In this document: positions 49,182-57,088 of the stretch, in pieces
Layout: the number at the start of each line of letters is the position of its first letter
Position numbering within the stretch: position 1 is the stretch's first letter
NCBI GenBank assembly: GCA_038521345.1
Contig: JBCBKU010000007.1
Span: forward strand, 1-64,000
DNA from: JBCBKU01 sp038521345
GTDB lineage: Bacteria; Pseudomonadota; Alphaproteobacteria; Rhodobacterales; Rhodobacteraceae
Length of the DNA: 64,000 nt
Reading direction: 5' to 3'
Position numbers and translations under genes: made by a program
Notes under the pieces: generated by a model
What the model was told of the DNA's origin: nothing
Databases searched by the model: none
What the model saw: only the letters and a program-made list of their open reading frames with translations

Positions 49182-49937
49182 TTACCCCGACCAGCCGCCG
49201 TCGATGACAAAAGGCTGCCCGGTGGTGAAGGCGCTCTCGTCCGATGCGAGGTAGACGGCGAGCGCGGCGATTTCCTCGGGTGTTCCGACCCGGCCCATGG
49301 GCTGGCGTTCGACAAAGGCGCGGCGGGCAGCCTCGACGTCACCGGTCGCCGCGCCCTGTGCGCGGACGCGGTCGTGCCACGACGGGCTTTCGACCGTGCC
49401 GGGACAGATCGCGTTAACCCTGACACCTTGTGTCACGTAATCCTTGGCAACGGACTTGGTCAGCCCGATCACCGCCGCTTTCGTAGTGCCGTAGACGAAA
49501 CGATTGGGTGCGCCGATGATCGACGATGCGGCAGAGGATACGTTGATGATCGAACCGTTGCCCGCCTCAAGCATGCCCGGCAGCGCGGCCCGGATCGTGC
49601 GGAACATCGAGGCCACGTTCAGGTCGAAGGCAAACGCCCACTCGTCGTCGGTCGCATCAAGGATGGTGCCATGATGGACAAACCCCGCGCAGTTGAAGAG
49701 TACGTCCGGCGCGGCCCGCGCCACGCCAGCGCGCACCGAGACGTCATCGCGCACATCCATCACGAAGGTTTCAACCGCACCGCTTGCCTCGGATGCCAGC
49801 GCATCGAGCGCCTCGGCGTTGATGTCCGTCGCGAAGACCGCAGCGCCCTCGTCCGCCATGGCAAGAGCGGTGGCGCGGCCAATCCCCTGCCCCGCCGCGG
49901 TCACCAATGCGCGTTTTCCCTGAAGCCGTCCGGCCAT
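49182..49937 (-). CDS. SDR-family dehydrogenase, 2-keto-3-deoxy-acid type
   Basis: The 251-residue product is a classical SDR: TAAGQGIGRATALAMADEG (coenzyme loop), FNCAGF, INVSSAASSI with the catalytic Ser, and FVYGTTKAAVIGL with Tyr-x3-Lys. The N-terminal pattern resembles 2-keto-3-deoxy-L-fuconate dehydrogenase and DHRS6-like enzymes. It would form a 2,4-diketo acid for the FAH hydrolase. It is the first gene of the minus-strand operon; its start faces the divergent region with an inverted repeat. Confidence 0.9.
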   Translation of the reverse strand: MAGRLQGKRALVTAAGQGIGRATALAMADEGAAVFATDINAEALDALASEASGAVETFVMDVRDDVSVRAGVARAAPDVLFNCAGFVHHGTILDATDDEWAFAFDLNVASMFRTIRAALPGMLEAGNGSIINVSSAASSIIGAPNRFVYGTTKAAVIGLTKSVAKDYVTQGVRVNAICPGTVESPSWHDRVRAQGAATGDVEAARRAFVERQPMGRVGTPEEIAALAVYLASDESAFTTGQPFVIDGGWSG

Positions 49938-49954
49938 GTCACCTCCCCTTATGC

Positions 49955-49971
49955 GGTCCGTTTGCCGGACC
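49955..49971. promoter_or_regulatory. Inverted repeat GGTCCG-N5-CGGACC in a divergent promoter
   Basis: Perfect 6-bp arms separated by TTTGC lie 18 bp upstream of the SDR gene and 95 bp before the plus-strand beta-hydroxyacid dehydrogenase. A regulator could bind here and control both operons, but no regulator gene is present nearby. It could also be a chance hairpin in GC-rich DNA. Confidence 0.35.
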
Positions 49972-50065
49972 TTTGCCGAAGGGCTAGTGGAAGCGCGCGC
50001 GAAATTCTAGGGTCATCACGCCGGGACCCCGAACGAGGCGGCTACGGCAAAGAGGGAGGACAGGA

Positions 50066-50959
50066 ATGACGGCACCCACGATCGCGTTTCTTGGGATCGG
50101 CCTAATGGGCGAACCCATGGCGCGCAATCTGCTCAAGGCGGGGTATCCCGTTCGGGCGTGGAACCGGACCCGCTCAAAGGCCGAGACGCTGGACTCCGAC
50201 GGCGCGCATATCTGCGACAGCCCCGCCGAGGCCGTCGCGGGTGCCGACATCATCATCACCATGCTCAGCGCCGGTCCGGCCACAGCAGAGATCCAGTCCG
50301 GTCAGGACCTGCGCGGTGCTCTGAAAACCGATGCAACATGGATCGAGATGTCTTCGGTCAAACCGGAAGAGGCGCGGGCCCAATCGGCGGATCTGGCGGG
50401 CCTCGGGCTGCGCCACCTCGACGCGCCGGTCTCGGGCGGCACGCGGGGGGCCGAGGCGGCGACACTGGCGATCATGGTCGGTGGCGAGGCCGAGGTTCTT
50501 GCGGATGTGGAGCCGGTTCTGAATGTGATGGGTCGGCCGGTGCGCGTCGGTCCTTCGGGCGCCGGACAACTGTCCAAGCTTGCCAATCAGGCCATCGTGG
50601 CGATTACGATCTCGGCCGTGGCCGAGGCAATGCTGCTGGCCGAAGAAGGCGGTGCAGACCCGGCCGGGATCCGCGCGGCATTGAAAGGCGGCTTTGCCGA
50701 CAGCGTGATTCTGCAGCAGCATGGCGAGCGCATGACCACCGGCAATTTCGATCCCGGCGGGTTGACGAAGTTCCAGGTCAAGGATCTCGACAATGCGCTG
50801 GCCGAAGCGACGGCTCATGGCCTGACCCTTCCCTCAACGCAAAGCGTCCGCGACAGGTTTCAGCGGTACATCGATGAACTGGACGGGGCTGAACGGGACC
50901 ATTCGGGACTTTATAACGAGCTGCGGGACCGCAATGGCCTCCCGATTAAAGCGACATGA
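50066..50959 (+). CDS. Beta-hydroxyacid dehydrogenase (HIBADH family), second copy
   Basis: The 297-residue product has the coenzyme loop FLGIGLMGEPMARNLLKAG, then LDAPVSGGTRGAEAA, and SGAGQLSKLANQ carrying the catalytic Lys. It therefore belongs to the same family as the gene at 43503 but is clearly a different paralogue. GGGAGGA lies upstream of the ATG. The next gene overlaps it by 4 bp (ATGA). The pairing with a DenD-like dehydrogenase suggests that four-carbon acid sugars are handled here, although no kinase of the known erythronate/threonate route is in the window. Confidence 0.9.
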   Translation: MTAPTIAFLGIGLMGEPMARNLLKAGYPVRAWNRTRSKAETLDSDGAHICDSPAEAVAGADIIITMLSAGPATAEIQSGQDLRGALKTDATWIEMSSVKPEEARAQSADLAGLGLRHLDAPVSGGTRGAEAATLAIMVGGEAEVLADVEPVLNVMGRPVRVGPSGAGQLSKLANQAIVAITISAVAEAMLLAEEGGADPAGIRAALKGGFADSVILQQHGERMTTGNFDPGGLTKFQVKDLDNALAEATAHGLTLPSTQSVRDRFQRYIDELDGAERDHSGLYNELRDRNGLPIKAT

Positions 50960-51918
50960 GCGGGACCCTTATCCTTGGCGGCGGCGGAATGGTGGGCCAA
51001 CGGCTGGCCCATGCGCTGGCCGCAGACGGTGCGACCGATGTCACATTGGCGGATATCGGGTTTCCGCCGGACGGCGCGCCGGCCTCTGCACGCATCACCG
51101 GTTCGGTAACCGATGCCGCGCTGATCCGGCGACTGGTCGCCGCGCGGCCCGATCCGATCTTTCACCTCGCGGCCATCGTATCCGGCGAGGCGGAGGCTGA
51201 GTACCTCAAGGGGTGGGACATCAACGCCCACGCCTTCTGGACTTTCCTTGAGGCCGTTCGCACCGAACACGAAGGCTCGGGCGGCGCGTACCGGCCACGC
51301 ATTGTCTTCACGTCGTCGATCGCGGTATTCGGCCCACCGTTTCCGGACAAGATCCCCGACGACTTCCTGACGGCGCCAGCCACCTCCTACGGGGCGCAAA
51401 AGGCCAGTTGCGAGCTTTTGCTGACCGATGCCAGCCGCAAAGGCTTTGTCGACGGGATCGCCATCCGCCTGCCCACAATCTGTGTGCGTCCCGGCAAACC
51501 CAACAAGGCCGCGTCCGGGTTCTTCTCGGGCATCATCCGCGAACCGTTGAACGGACAAGAGGCCATTCTTCCGGTGGACCCGTCGGTGCGTCACTGGCAC
51601 GCGTCGCCACGCTCGGCGGTCCATTTTCTGAAGCACGCGGCGTTGCTCGGCCTTGATGATCTGGGAACTCGCCGGGCACTCACGATGCCGGGCCTCTCTT
51701 GCACGGTTGAAGAGCAGATCGAGGCGTTGCGTGCCGAGGCGGGTTCGGATGCCGTCGCGCTGATCCGTTCGGAGCCCGACGAGACGATCCGGCGTATCGT
51801 CGCCGGCTGGCCCCGGGATTTTGCGCCGGCGCGCGCCATCGCGCTCGGGTTCCGGGCCGAAGCGGATTTTCGGGAAATTGTTCAGATCCACATCGCGGAC
51901 ACAAAAACCAATCAGTAA
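50956..51918 (+). CDS. DenD-like D-erythronate dehydrogenase, extended SDR
   Basis: The 320-residue product is an NAD-dependent epimerase/dehydratase-fold protein with LILGGGGMVGQRLAHAL at the start, FTSSIAVFGPP with the catalytic Ser and TSYGAQKASCELLL with Tyr-x3-Lys. The downstream pattern RLPTICVRPGKPNKAAS is distinctive of DenD-type enzymes, which oxidise D-erythronate to 2-keto-D-erythronate. Other acid sugars are possible. The family assignment is firmer than the exact substrate. Confidence 0.83.
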   Translation: MSGTLILGGGGMVGQRLAHALAADGATDVTLADIGFPPDGAPASARITGSVTDAALIRRLVAARPDPIFHLAAIVSGEAEAEYLKGWDINAHAFWTFLEAVRTEHEGSGGAYRPRIVFTSSIAVFGPPFPDKIPDDFLTAPATSYGAQKASCELLLTDASRKGFVDGIAIRLPTICVRPGKPNKAASGFFSGIIREPLNGQEAILPVDPSVRHWHASPRSAVHFLKHAALLGLDDLGTRRALTMPGLSCTVEEQIEALRAEAGSDAVALIRSEPDETIRRIVAGWPRDFAPARAIALGFRAEADFREIVQIHIADTKTNQ

Positions 51919-51990
51919 TACGCGAACAATTCTTGGGCATCTGCCGGGATTTGCTGCGAAATTCCCTATGCGACAAAAAAATGAAAAAAA

Positions 51991-52035
51991 GCGGTTGGCG
52001 TCGGCGAACCCGTGGCGCTAGGGTTCGGCAACCGC
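51991..52035. other. Nested inverted repeat in the dctP leader
   Basis: GCGGTTG at 51991 pairs with CAACCGC ending at 52035, enclosing GAACCC (52006-52011) paired with GGGTTC (52021-52026). An A-rich tract (AAAAAAATGAAAAAAA) lies directly before it, so on the minus strand the stem is followed by T-rich DNA, as in an intrinsic terminator. No minus-strand gene is evident. It could also be a folded 5' leader of the TRAP operon. Confidence 0.4.
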
Positions 52036-52090
52036 GTGTCAAGGCCGGAAGAGCAGGCACCCGCGGTGTTGACAACAAGGGAGGAGACTC

Positions 52091-53107
52091 ATGAAGAGCC
52101 TCAAGTTGGCGGCTGCGGCCGCCGGTGCCATTGCGTTGCTTTCGGGCACGGCAATCGCACAAACCACCAATCTTCGTATCCAGACGCACTATGCGCCCGA
52201 GACCGTCTCTGGCCAGCTGGCTCAGCAGTATGTCGACGACATCCAGGAGATGTCGAACGGCGAGATCCAGGTCGAGATGTTTTACTCGTCGTCGGTCGTG
52301 AAGTCGGTTGAAACCTTCGACGCGGCTGCCACCGGCATCCTCGACTGCGACATGACCGGCTCTGGCTATGCCGTCGGCAAGAACTCGGCCTTCCAGTTCG
52401 TCGCCGACATCATGGGCGGCTACGAAACCCCCTACCAGCAGCTGTCGTGGCTGTATTTCGGTGGCGGTCAGGATGCTGCCGCACCGCTTTACAACCAGTT
52501 CGGCATGGAACTGATTGGCTGGTGGGTCTACGGTCAGGAAAGCTTTGCGTCGTCGCGCCCGATCGCGACTGTCGAAGACTTCAAGGACTGGAAATTCCGT
52601 TCGCCCCCGGGCATGGAAACCAAGATCTTCGAAAAGCTTGGCGCATCGCCGATCGTGATGGACTTCACCGAGATCTTTACCGCGCTTGAAACCGGCATCA
52701 TCGACGGTGCAGACGCGTCGGGTCTTGCCAACAACGTGGGTCTCGGCCTCTACGACATCGTGAAGCACGCCAACTTCCCCGGCTTCCACTCGATGCCGTC
52801 GGACCACCTCGCCTGTAACAAGGCGGTCTTCGACTCGATGCCTGCGCATCACCAGAAGATCATGAAGGTGGCCATGGAAGCGCTGGCGCTTCGCACCGCC
52901 CTGACGTTCGAGAAGAAGAACGCCGAAGCCGCGGCACAGCTGCGCGAACAGGGCGTCACGCTGCACCAGTGGGCTCCGGAAGAGCTGGCGAAGTTCCGTG
53001 CTGCGGCCCAGGCCACCTGGCCTGAGTTCGCCGACACGCCGGAAGCCAAGGCGCTCGTCGAGAGCCACATGACCTATCTCGGTCAGCTGGGCCTCGTCGC
53101 CAACTAA
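52091..53107 (+). CDS. dctP: TRAP transporter substrate-binding protein (DctP family)
   Basis: The 338-residue product has a signal peptide (LAAAAAGAIALLSGTAIA) and the DctP fold. It contains LRIQTHYAPETVSGQLA, DGADASGLANN near the middle and FRSPPGMETKIF, where Arg contacts the carboxylate of TRAP ligands. GGGAGGAG lies upstream of the ATG. It is separated from the permease genes by a strong hairpin. The ligand is probably a carboxylic acid of the sugar-acid type that the surrounding enzymes degrade. Confidence 0.93.
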   Translation: MKSLKLAAAAAGAIALLSGTAIAQTTNLRIQTHYAPETVSGQLAQQYVDDIQEMSNGEIQVEMFYSSSVVKSVETFDAAATGILDCDMTGSGYAVGKNSAFQFVADIMGGYETPYQQLSWLYFGGGQDAAAPLYNQFGMELIGWWVYGQESFASSRPIATVEDFKDWKFRSPPGMETKIFEKLGASPIVMDFTEIFTALETGIIDGADASGLANNVGLGLYDIVKHANFPGFHSMPSDHLACNKAVFDSMPAHHQKIMKVAMEALALRTALTFEKKNAEAAAQLREQGVTLHQWAPEELAKFRAAAQATWPEFADTPEAKALVESHMTYLGQLGLVAN

Positions 53108-53121
53108 GGCGAACCGATCTG

Positions 53122-53149
53122 CACGCCGCCCGGACGCCCGGGCGGCGTG
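53122..53149 (+). terminator. Perfect 12-bp hairpin between dctP and dctQ
   Basis: CACGCCGCCCGG and CCGGGCGGCGTG form a 12-bp perfect stem with an ACGC loop, followed by TCTTT. It lies 15 bp after the dctP stop. The short T-run makes it a partial terminator or an mRNA-stabilising hairpin. It would let the binding protein be made in excess over the permease. Confidence 0.7.
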
Positions 53150-53193
53150 TCTTTAAGTCTCCGGGACACGAGCGAGGGGAGGGTCGTGCACCC

Positions 53194-54123
53194 ATGTCGT
53201 CCACCGACAGCAAGGAACGCCTGAGCAACGGCGCGATCGATGAATGGATCTGGCCTTTGGCCTGCGTCTTTGTCGCCGCTTGGCTGGTCTGGCACTTCCC
53301 CGCCTTCATCCTTGAATTCTACCCGCCTCAGGGCCAGTCGCAGTTCGAGCAACTTGCAGCGCTTTACGGACGCCGGGACGTCACGCCCGACATGGCGCCG
53401 CTTTTCGGCGATTTCGCCGATCTGATCGACTGGGCGGCGATTATCACACTTCCGATCCTCTTCATCATCGGGGTGACCCGGGTGCGCCGCGCGGGCATGG
53501 AGTTCGAAAACTGGCGCGCGATCGACAAGCTGGCCGTTTTCTGGGGCCGGATGACAATGATGCTGATCGTGCTGCTGGTCTCGGTCATGCTTTACGAGGT
53601 TTTCGTCCGCTACGTGCTCGAAGCGCCGACGCTCTGGGCCAATGAACTGTCGCTCTGGATCGCGGGTTTCGTCTTTCTTGGCGCGGGGCTCTACGCCATG
53701 CAGCAGCGGAGCCATATCCGGATCTTCCTGCTTTACGACGTCTGCCCCCGCTGGCTTCAGCGAACCTTCGACACGATCTCGGTGGCGCTGATCGTGCTTT
53801 TTGCCATGGCCCTGGTCTTTGGCGGCTACGGCGAGGCGCTCGACAAGCTCTGGCGGTGGGAGACGTTCGGCACGGCCTTCGACCCGCCGATCCCCGCCAC
53901 GATCAAACCAACCGTTCTTGTTATCGTGTCACTCGTGGCCATTCAGTCCGTGATCAACCTGATCTCGGACTGGAATGCCGAGCCGGTGATCCACACCGCC
54001 GCAGATGACATCGACGAAGAGGAACTCGCCCGTCTTCGCGCCGCCGTGGGCGACGAAGGCACCGGCAATCTCGACGTCACCCGTGGTGCGATCCAGGGCA
54101 ACCAGACCGAAGGGCGAAACTGA
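53194..54123 (+). CDS. dctQ: TRAP transporter small permease (DctQ family)
   Basis: The 309-residue product is longer than typical DctQ (about 170-200). Four DctQ-like membrane segments lie between residues 110 and 270 (MLIVLLVSVMLYEVFVRYV, ANELSLWIAGFVFLGAGLYAM). An extra N-terminal region carries two hydrophobic segments. GAGGGGAGGG precedes the ATG. It overlaps the large permease gene by one base, as expected for partners forming one membrane complex. Confidence 0.87.
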   Translation: MSSTDSKERLSNGAIDEWIWPLACVFVAAWLVWHFPAFILEFYPPQGQSQFEQLAALYGRRDVTPDMAPLFGDFADLIDWAAIITLPILFIIGVTRVRRAGMEFENWRAIDKLAVFWGRMTMMLIVLLVSVMLYEVFVRYVLEAPTLWANELSLWIAGFVFLGAGLYAMQQRSHIRIFLLYDVCPRWLQRTFDTISVALIVLFAMALVFGGYGEALDKLWRWETFGTAFDPPIPATIKPTVLVIVSLVAIQSVINLISDWNAEPVIHTAADDIDEEELARLRAAVGDEGTGNLDVTRGAIQGNQTEGRN

Positions 54124-55985
54124 TGGATATCGGAACGATCTCTCTGGTCCTGATGCTGGGGCTTCTGGCGCTTCTCGCCATCGGGATGCCCTTGGGCCTT
54201 GCCTCTGCGGTCCTCGCGGTTCTCGTCCTTGTCATGAAGTTCGAGCCGCAACTGATCATGGCGCCCTTCAACGATGCGCCATGGGGCTTCGGGCCGAGGC
54301 CCGGCCCGGATGGCGAGATAACGTCAGTGTTCACGGTGGGCGAAGGCGGCGGGGTCTTAACCGGGCGGCCCGGGGTCGGGCCGCTAAACATCCTTGCTCA
54401 GAAGATCTATGGACTGCTCACGGATTACGTTCTGATCTCAATCCCGCTCTTCATCTTCATGGCCGCTCTTCTGGAGCGGTCGGGCATCGCCAAGGACATG
54501 TATTCGTCGCTCAATGTCTGGCTGAACCGGACCCGAGGCGGCATCGCAATCGTGACCTCCATCATGGCCGTCATCATGGCCGCCATGTCGGGCATCATCG
54601 GGGGCGAAGTCGTGCTCTTGGGTCTGATCGCGCTGCCGCAGATGCTGCGGCTTGGCTACAACCAGAACATGGCCATCGGCACGATCTGTGCCAGTGGATC
54701 GCTGGGCACGATGATCCCGCCGTCGATCGTTCTCATTATTTACGGGCTGATCACGGAAACCTCGATCAAGGCACTCTTCACCGCAGCATTCGTGCCAGGC
54801 TTCATGCTGGCTTCGTTCATCATCATCTACATCATCATCCGGACACAGCTGAACCCGACGCTGGCCCCGCTGCCGGAAGAAAAGCTGAGGAACGAGATTG
54901 CCGAGCTGGACGGTCTGGCGGGCGGTTCGTCGGCGCCGAATCCCGATCTTGATCCAGCCCCCTCGGGCGGTCAGATGCAGGCGGCGGAACCGGTGCAAAC
55001 CGAACTCTTGCGTCGCCGAACCGCGCTGGAGGCGGAACTGGCCGAACTCGAGGCCCAGCCGAAGGGATCCGAGAAGTTGATCCTCTTTGCTGCCTTCTTG
55101 AACGTCCTTGTGGCCGGCTTTTCGTTCATCCTCTGCCTCCGGGCGCTCTTCTTTACGGTCACGGGCCAGAATACCTTCGAGGAAGGCGTCGAGCCGATCT
55201 TTTGGGGCACACCCGACTTCGTGCCGTGGTTCGCCGGGATCGTCGCGGTGTCGGTGGCGCTCTGGTTCTTCGTCTTCGGACGTGTCCGGACAAAAACCGG
55301 CTGGGACATGGGCAAGGGCCTTGTCCCACCAATCGTTGTCATCGGCGTTGTCCTGGGATCGATTTACGGCGGGATCACCGGGATCACCGAGGCCGCCGGG
55401 ATGGGTGCCTTCGCCGTTCTCATGATCGCGGTCTTCCGCGGCGAGGCGTCGATGGAACTGGTCTGGGACAGCCTGATGCGCACACTCAAGTCCACCGGCA
55501 CGATCATCTGGGTGACAATCGGCGCAGCCGCGCTGGCAGGGGCTTATACGATTGCGGGCGGTCCCACTTACGTGGCCAACTTCATCATCGGGCAGGAACT
55601 GCCCACGATGTCGACCCTGCTGATGATGATGTTAATCCTTCTCTTTATGGGGGCCTTCATGGACTGGGTCGGGATCGTCCTGCTGATCATCCCGGTGTTC
55701 CTGCCCATCGTGCAGCGGCTTCCCATCGAGGAGATTGGGCTCATCGGAGAACTGCAGCCCAAATATCTTGCCGTCTGGTTCGGGGTCCTCTTCTGCATGA
55801 ACATGCAGGTGAGTTTCCTTTCACCGCCATTCGGACCTGCGGCCTTCTACCTCAAGTCCGTGGCCCCGCCGCACATCTCGCTTACGGATATCTTCAAGGG
55901 CTTCCTGCCGTTCATCTGCATTCAGATCTGTGCTTTGTCGGTGCTGTTGATCTGGCCGCCAATCGTGGAAGTTCTCTTGAAGTAA
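54123..55985 (+). CDS. dctM: TRAP transporter large permease (DctM family), enlarged
   Basis: The 620-residue product contains a DctM core in two parts. The first part (residues 1-245) has LLMDYVLISIPLFIF-like segments and ASGSLGTMIPPSIVLIIYG; the second (400-620) has GGITGITEAAGMGAF and MQVSFLSPPFGPAAFYL. Between them lies about 155 residues absent from standard 425-residue DctM: a charged, Glu/Ala-rich segment (250-320) and two added hydrophobic stretches. An additional glycine-rich loop occurs near residues 50-80. DctM carries the sodium-driven substrate pathway. The insert may change regulation or subunit contacts. Confidence 0.9.
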   Translation: MDIGTISLVLMLGLLALLAIGMPLGLASAVLAVLVLVMKFEPQLIMAPFNDAPWGFGPRPGPDGEITSVFTVGEGGGVLTGRPGVGPLNILAQKIYGLLTDYVLISIPLFIFMAALLERSGIAKDMYSSLNVWLNRTRGGIAIVTSIMAVIMAAMSGIIGGEVVLLGLIALPQMLRLGYNQNMAIGTICASGSLGTMIPPSIVLIIYGLITETSIKALFTAAFVPGFMLASFIIIYIIIRTQLNPTLAPLPEEKLRNEIAELDGLAGGSSAPNPDLDPAPSGGQMQAAEPVQTELLRRRTALEAELAELEAQPKGSEKLILFAAFLNVLVAGFSFILCLRALFFTVTGQNTFEEGVEPIFWGTPDFVPWFAGIVAVSVALWFFVFGRVRTKTGWDMGKGLVPPIVVIGVVLGSIYGGITGITEAAGMGAFAVLMIAVFRGEASMELVWDSLMRTLKSTGTIIWVTIGAAALAGAYTIAGGPTYVANFIIGQELPTMSTLLMMMLILLFMGAFMDWVGIVLLIIPVFLPIVQRLPIEEIGLIGELQPKYLAVWFGVLFCMNMQVSFLSPPFGPAAFYLKSVAPPHISLTDIFKGFLPFICIQICALSVLLIWPPIVEVLLK

Positions 55986-56013
55986 CCCCCGCGCGCCAAA
56001 GGAGGGCTGCGCC

Positions 56014-56937
56014 ATGCTGACTGCCACTCAGATCGCCGCCTTCCAGAGGGACGGCTACCTCGTGGTCGACAATGTTCTCGACGCGGGAACCATCGCCGGG
56101 ATCCGGGCCGAGTACGCCGCGCTTCTCTCCGGGCTGATCGAGGGCTGGGGGATGACATCCTCAGGGGACATGGAACAGGATCTGATCGCGGCCTACCGGG
56201 CGGGACACGACTGGTTCCAGCCGATGGATATCTCGCTACCGGCCGGAGACATTGCGGTCGACACACCTATGCATTTCGGACCGGCAGTCTTCAACATGGT
56301 GACCCATCCCCGTCTTCTCGATATGGTCGAGGACCTGATCGGGCCGGAAATCACATCGAACCCGATCCAACATGTCCGGATCAAACCCCCGGCCGGCGAT
56401 CTCAGACAGGGTGAAATCCGCGCACATGTTGGCGGGACGGACTGGCACCAGGACCGGGCCGTGGCGCTTGAAGAGGCGGACGAGACGCGGATGGTGACCG
56501 TGTGGCTCGCCATCACCGATGCCACCGTTGAAAACGGTTGCCTTCAGGTGGCGCCCCGAACACCAAAGATGCTGCCCCATTGCCCGCAGCGTCAGACCGC
56601 CATAGCGCCCGGGCACCTCGACACGTCCGACGCCCGGCCCCTGCCCGTTCGGGCCGGCGGCGCGGTCATCTTCGACCCGATGACGCCCCATGCCTCTCTT
56701 GAAAACCATTCGGACGGAATCCGCTGGTCGTTCGATCTCCGCTACCAGGTGACCGGCGCGCCCACCGGACGGCCGTTCTTTCCGGAATTCGTCGCCCGCT
56801 CGCGGACCCGGCCGGAAACCGAACTCACGGATTGGCGGGTTTGGCGCGGTCTCTGGGAGGATGCGAGGGCCCGGTTGGCCGGCGGTGACGCCGTGGATAT
56901 CCACCGCTGGCGTGCCGACGCGCCGGCCTGCGCCTGA
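56014..56937 (+). CDS. PhyH-family Fe(II)/2-oxoglutarate dioxygenase
   Basis: The 307-residue product is a phytanoyl-CoA-dioxygenase-like enzyme. DWHQDRAV gives the H-x-D iron ligands and TPHASLEN the distal His, with Arg in RWSFDLRYQ for 2-oxoglutarate. It would hydroxylate a substrate using oxygen and 2-oxoglutarate. The start follows GGAGGGCTGCGCC. It lies 28 bp after the DctM gene, so it shares the TRAP transcript. Its hydroxylation target may be the imported compound or an O- or N-methyl group on it (inference). Confidence 0.87.
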   Translation: MLTATQIAAFQRDGYLVVDNVLDAGTIAGIRAEYAALLSGLIEGWGMTSSGDMEQDLIAAYRAGHDWFQPMDISLPAGDIAVDTPMHFGPAVFNMVTHPRLLDMVEDLIGPEITSNPIQHVRIKPPAGDLRQGEIRAHVGGTDWHQDRAVALEEADETRMVTVWLAITDATVENGCLQVAPRTPKMLPHCPQRQTAIAPGHLDTSDARPLPVRAGGAVIFDPMTPHASLENHSDGIRWSFDLRYQVTGAPTGRPFFPEFVARSRTRPETELTDWRVWRGLWEDARARLAGGDAVDIHRWRADAPACA

Positions 56938-56957
56938 CCGGAGCCGCGTCCGTGATA

Positions 56958-57048
56958 AGACCGGTTTTCGCCGCGCTTCGCGCGCCGGTGCTCCGGGCGG
57001 CTTCGCCCCCCGGTCTGCCTTTTTTGTTTGAGGCACTGGCCCCTCAAA
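56958..57048 (+). terminator. Compound hairpin region with T-run and an adjacent inverted repeat
   Basis: AGACCGG (56958-56964) pairs with CCGGTCT (57010-57016), enclosing a GGGCG/CGCCC hairpin (56995-57008), and is followed by GCCTTTTTTG. This is a likely terminator for the TRAP/dioxygenase transcript. Directly after it, TTTGAGG (57027-57033) pairs with CCTCAAA (57042-57048). From memory, related tracts recur in Rhodobacterales intergenic regions, so this may be a dispersed repeat. Confidence 0.55.
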
Positions 57049-57088
57049 CACCTCGCGCGTATTTGGGCCAAGACGCAGGAGGTGCTCC

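Noticed and set aside
42676..49937. Naming the operon as L-fucose catabolism
   Set aside because: The enzyme families fit, but no fucose-specific feature, lactonase or dedicated fucose dehydrogenase could be identified, and several acid sugars use the same families.
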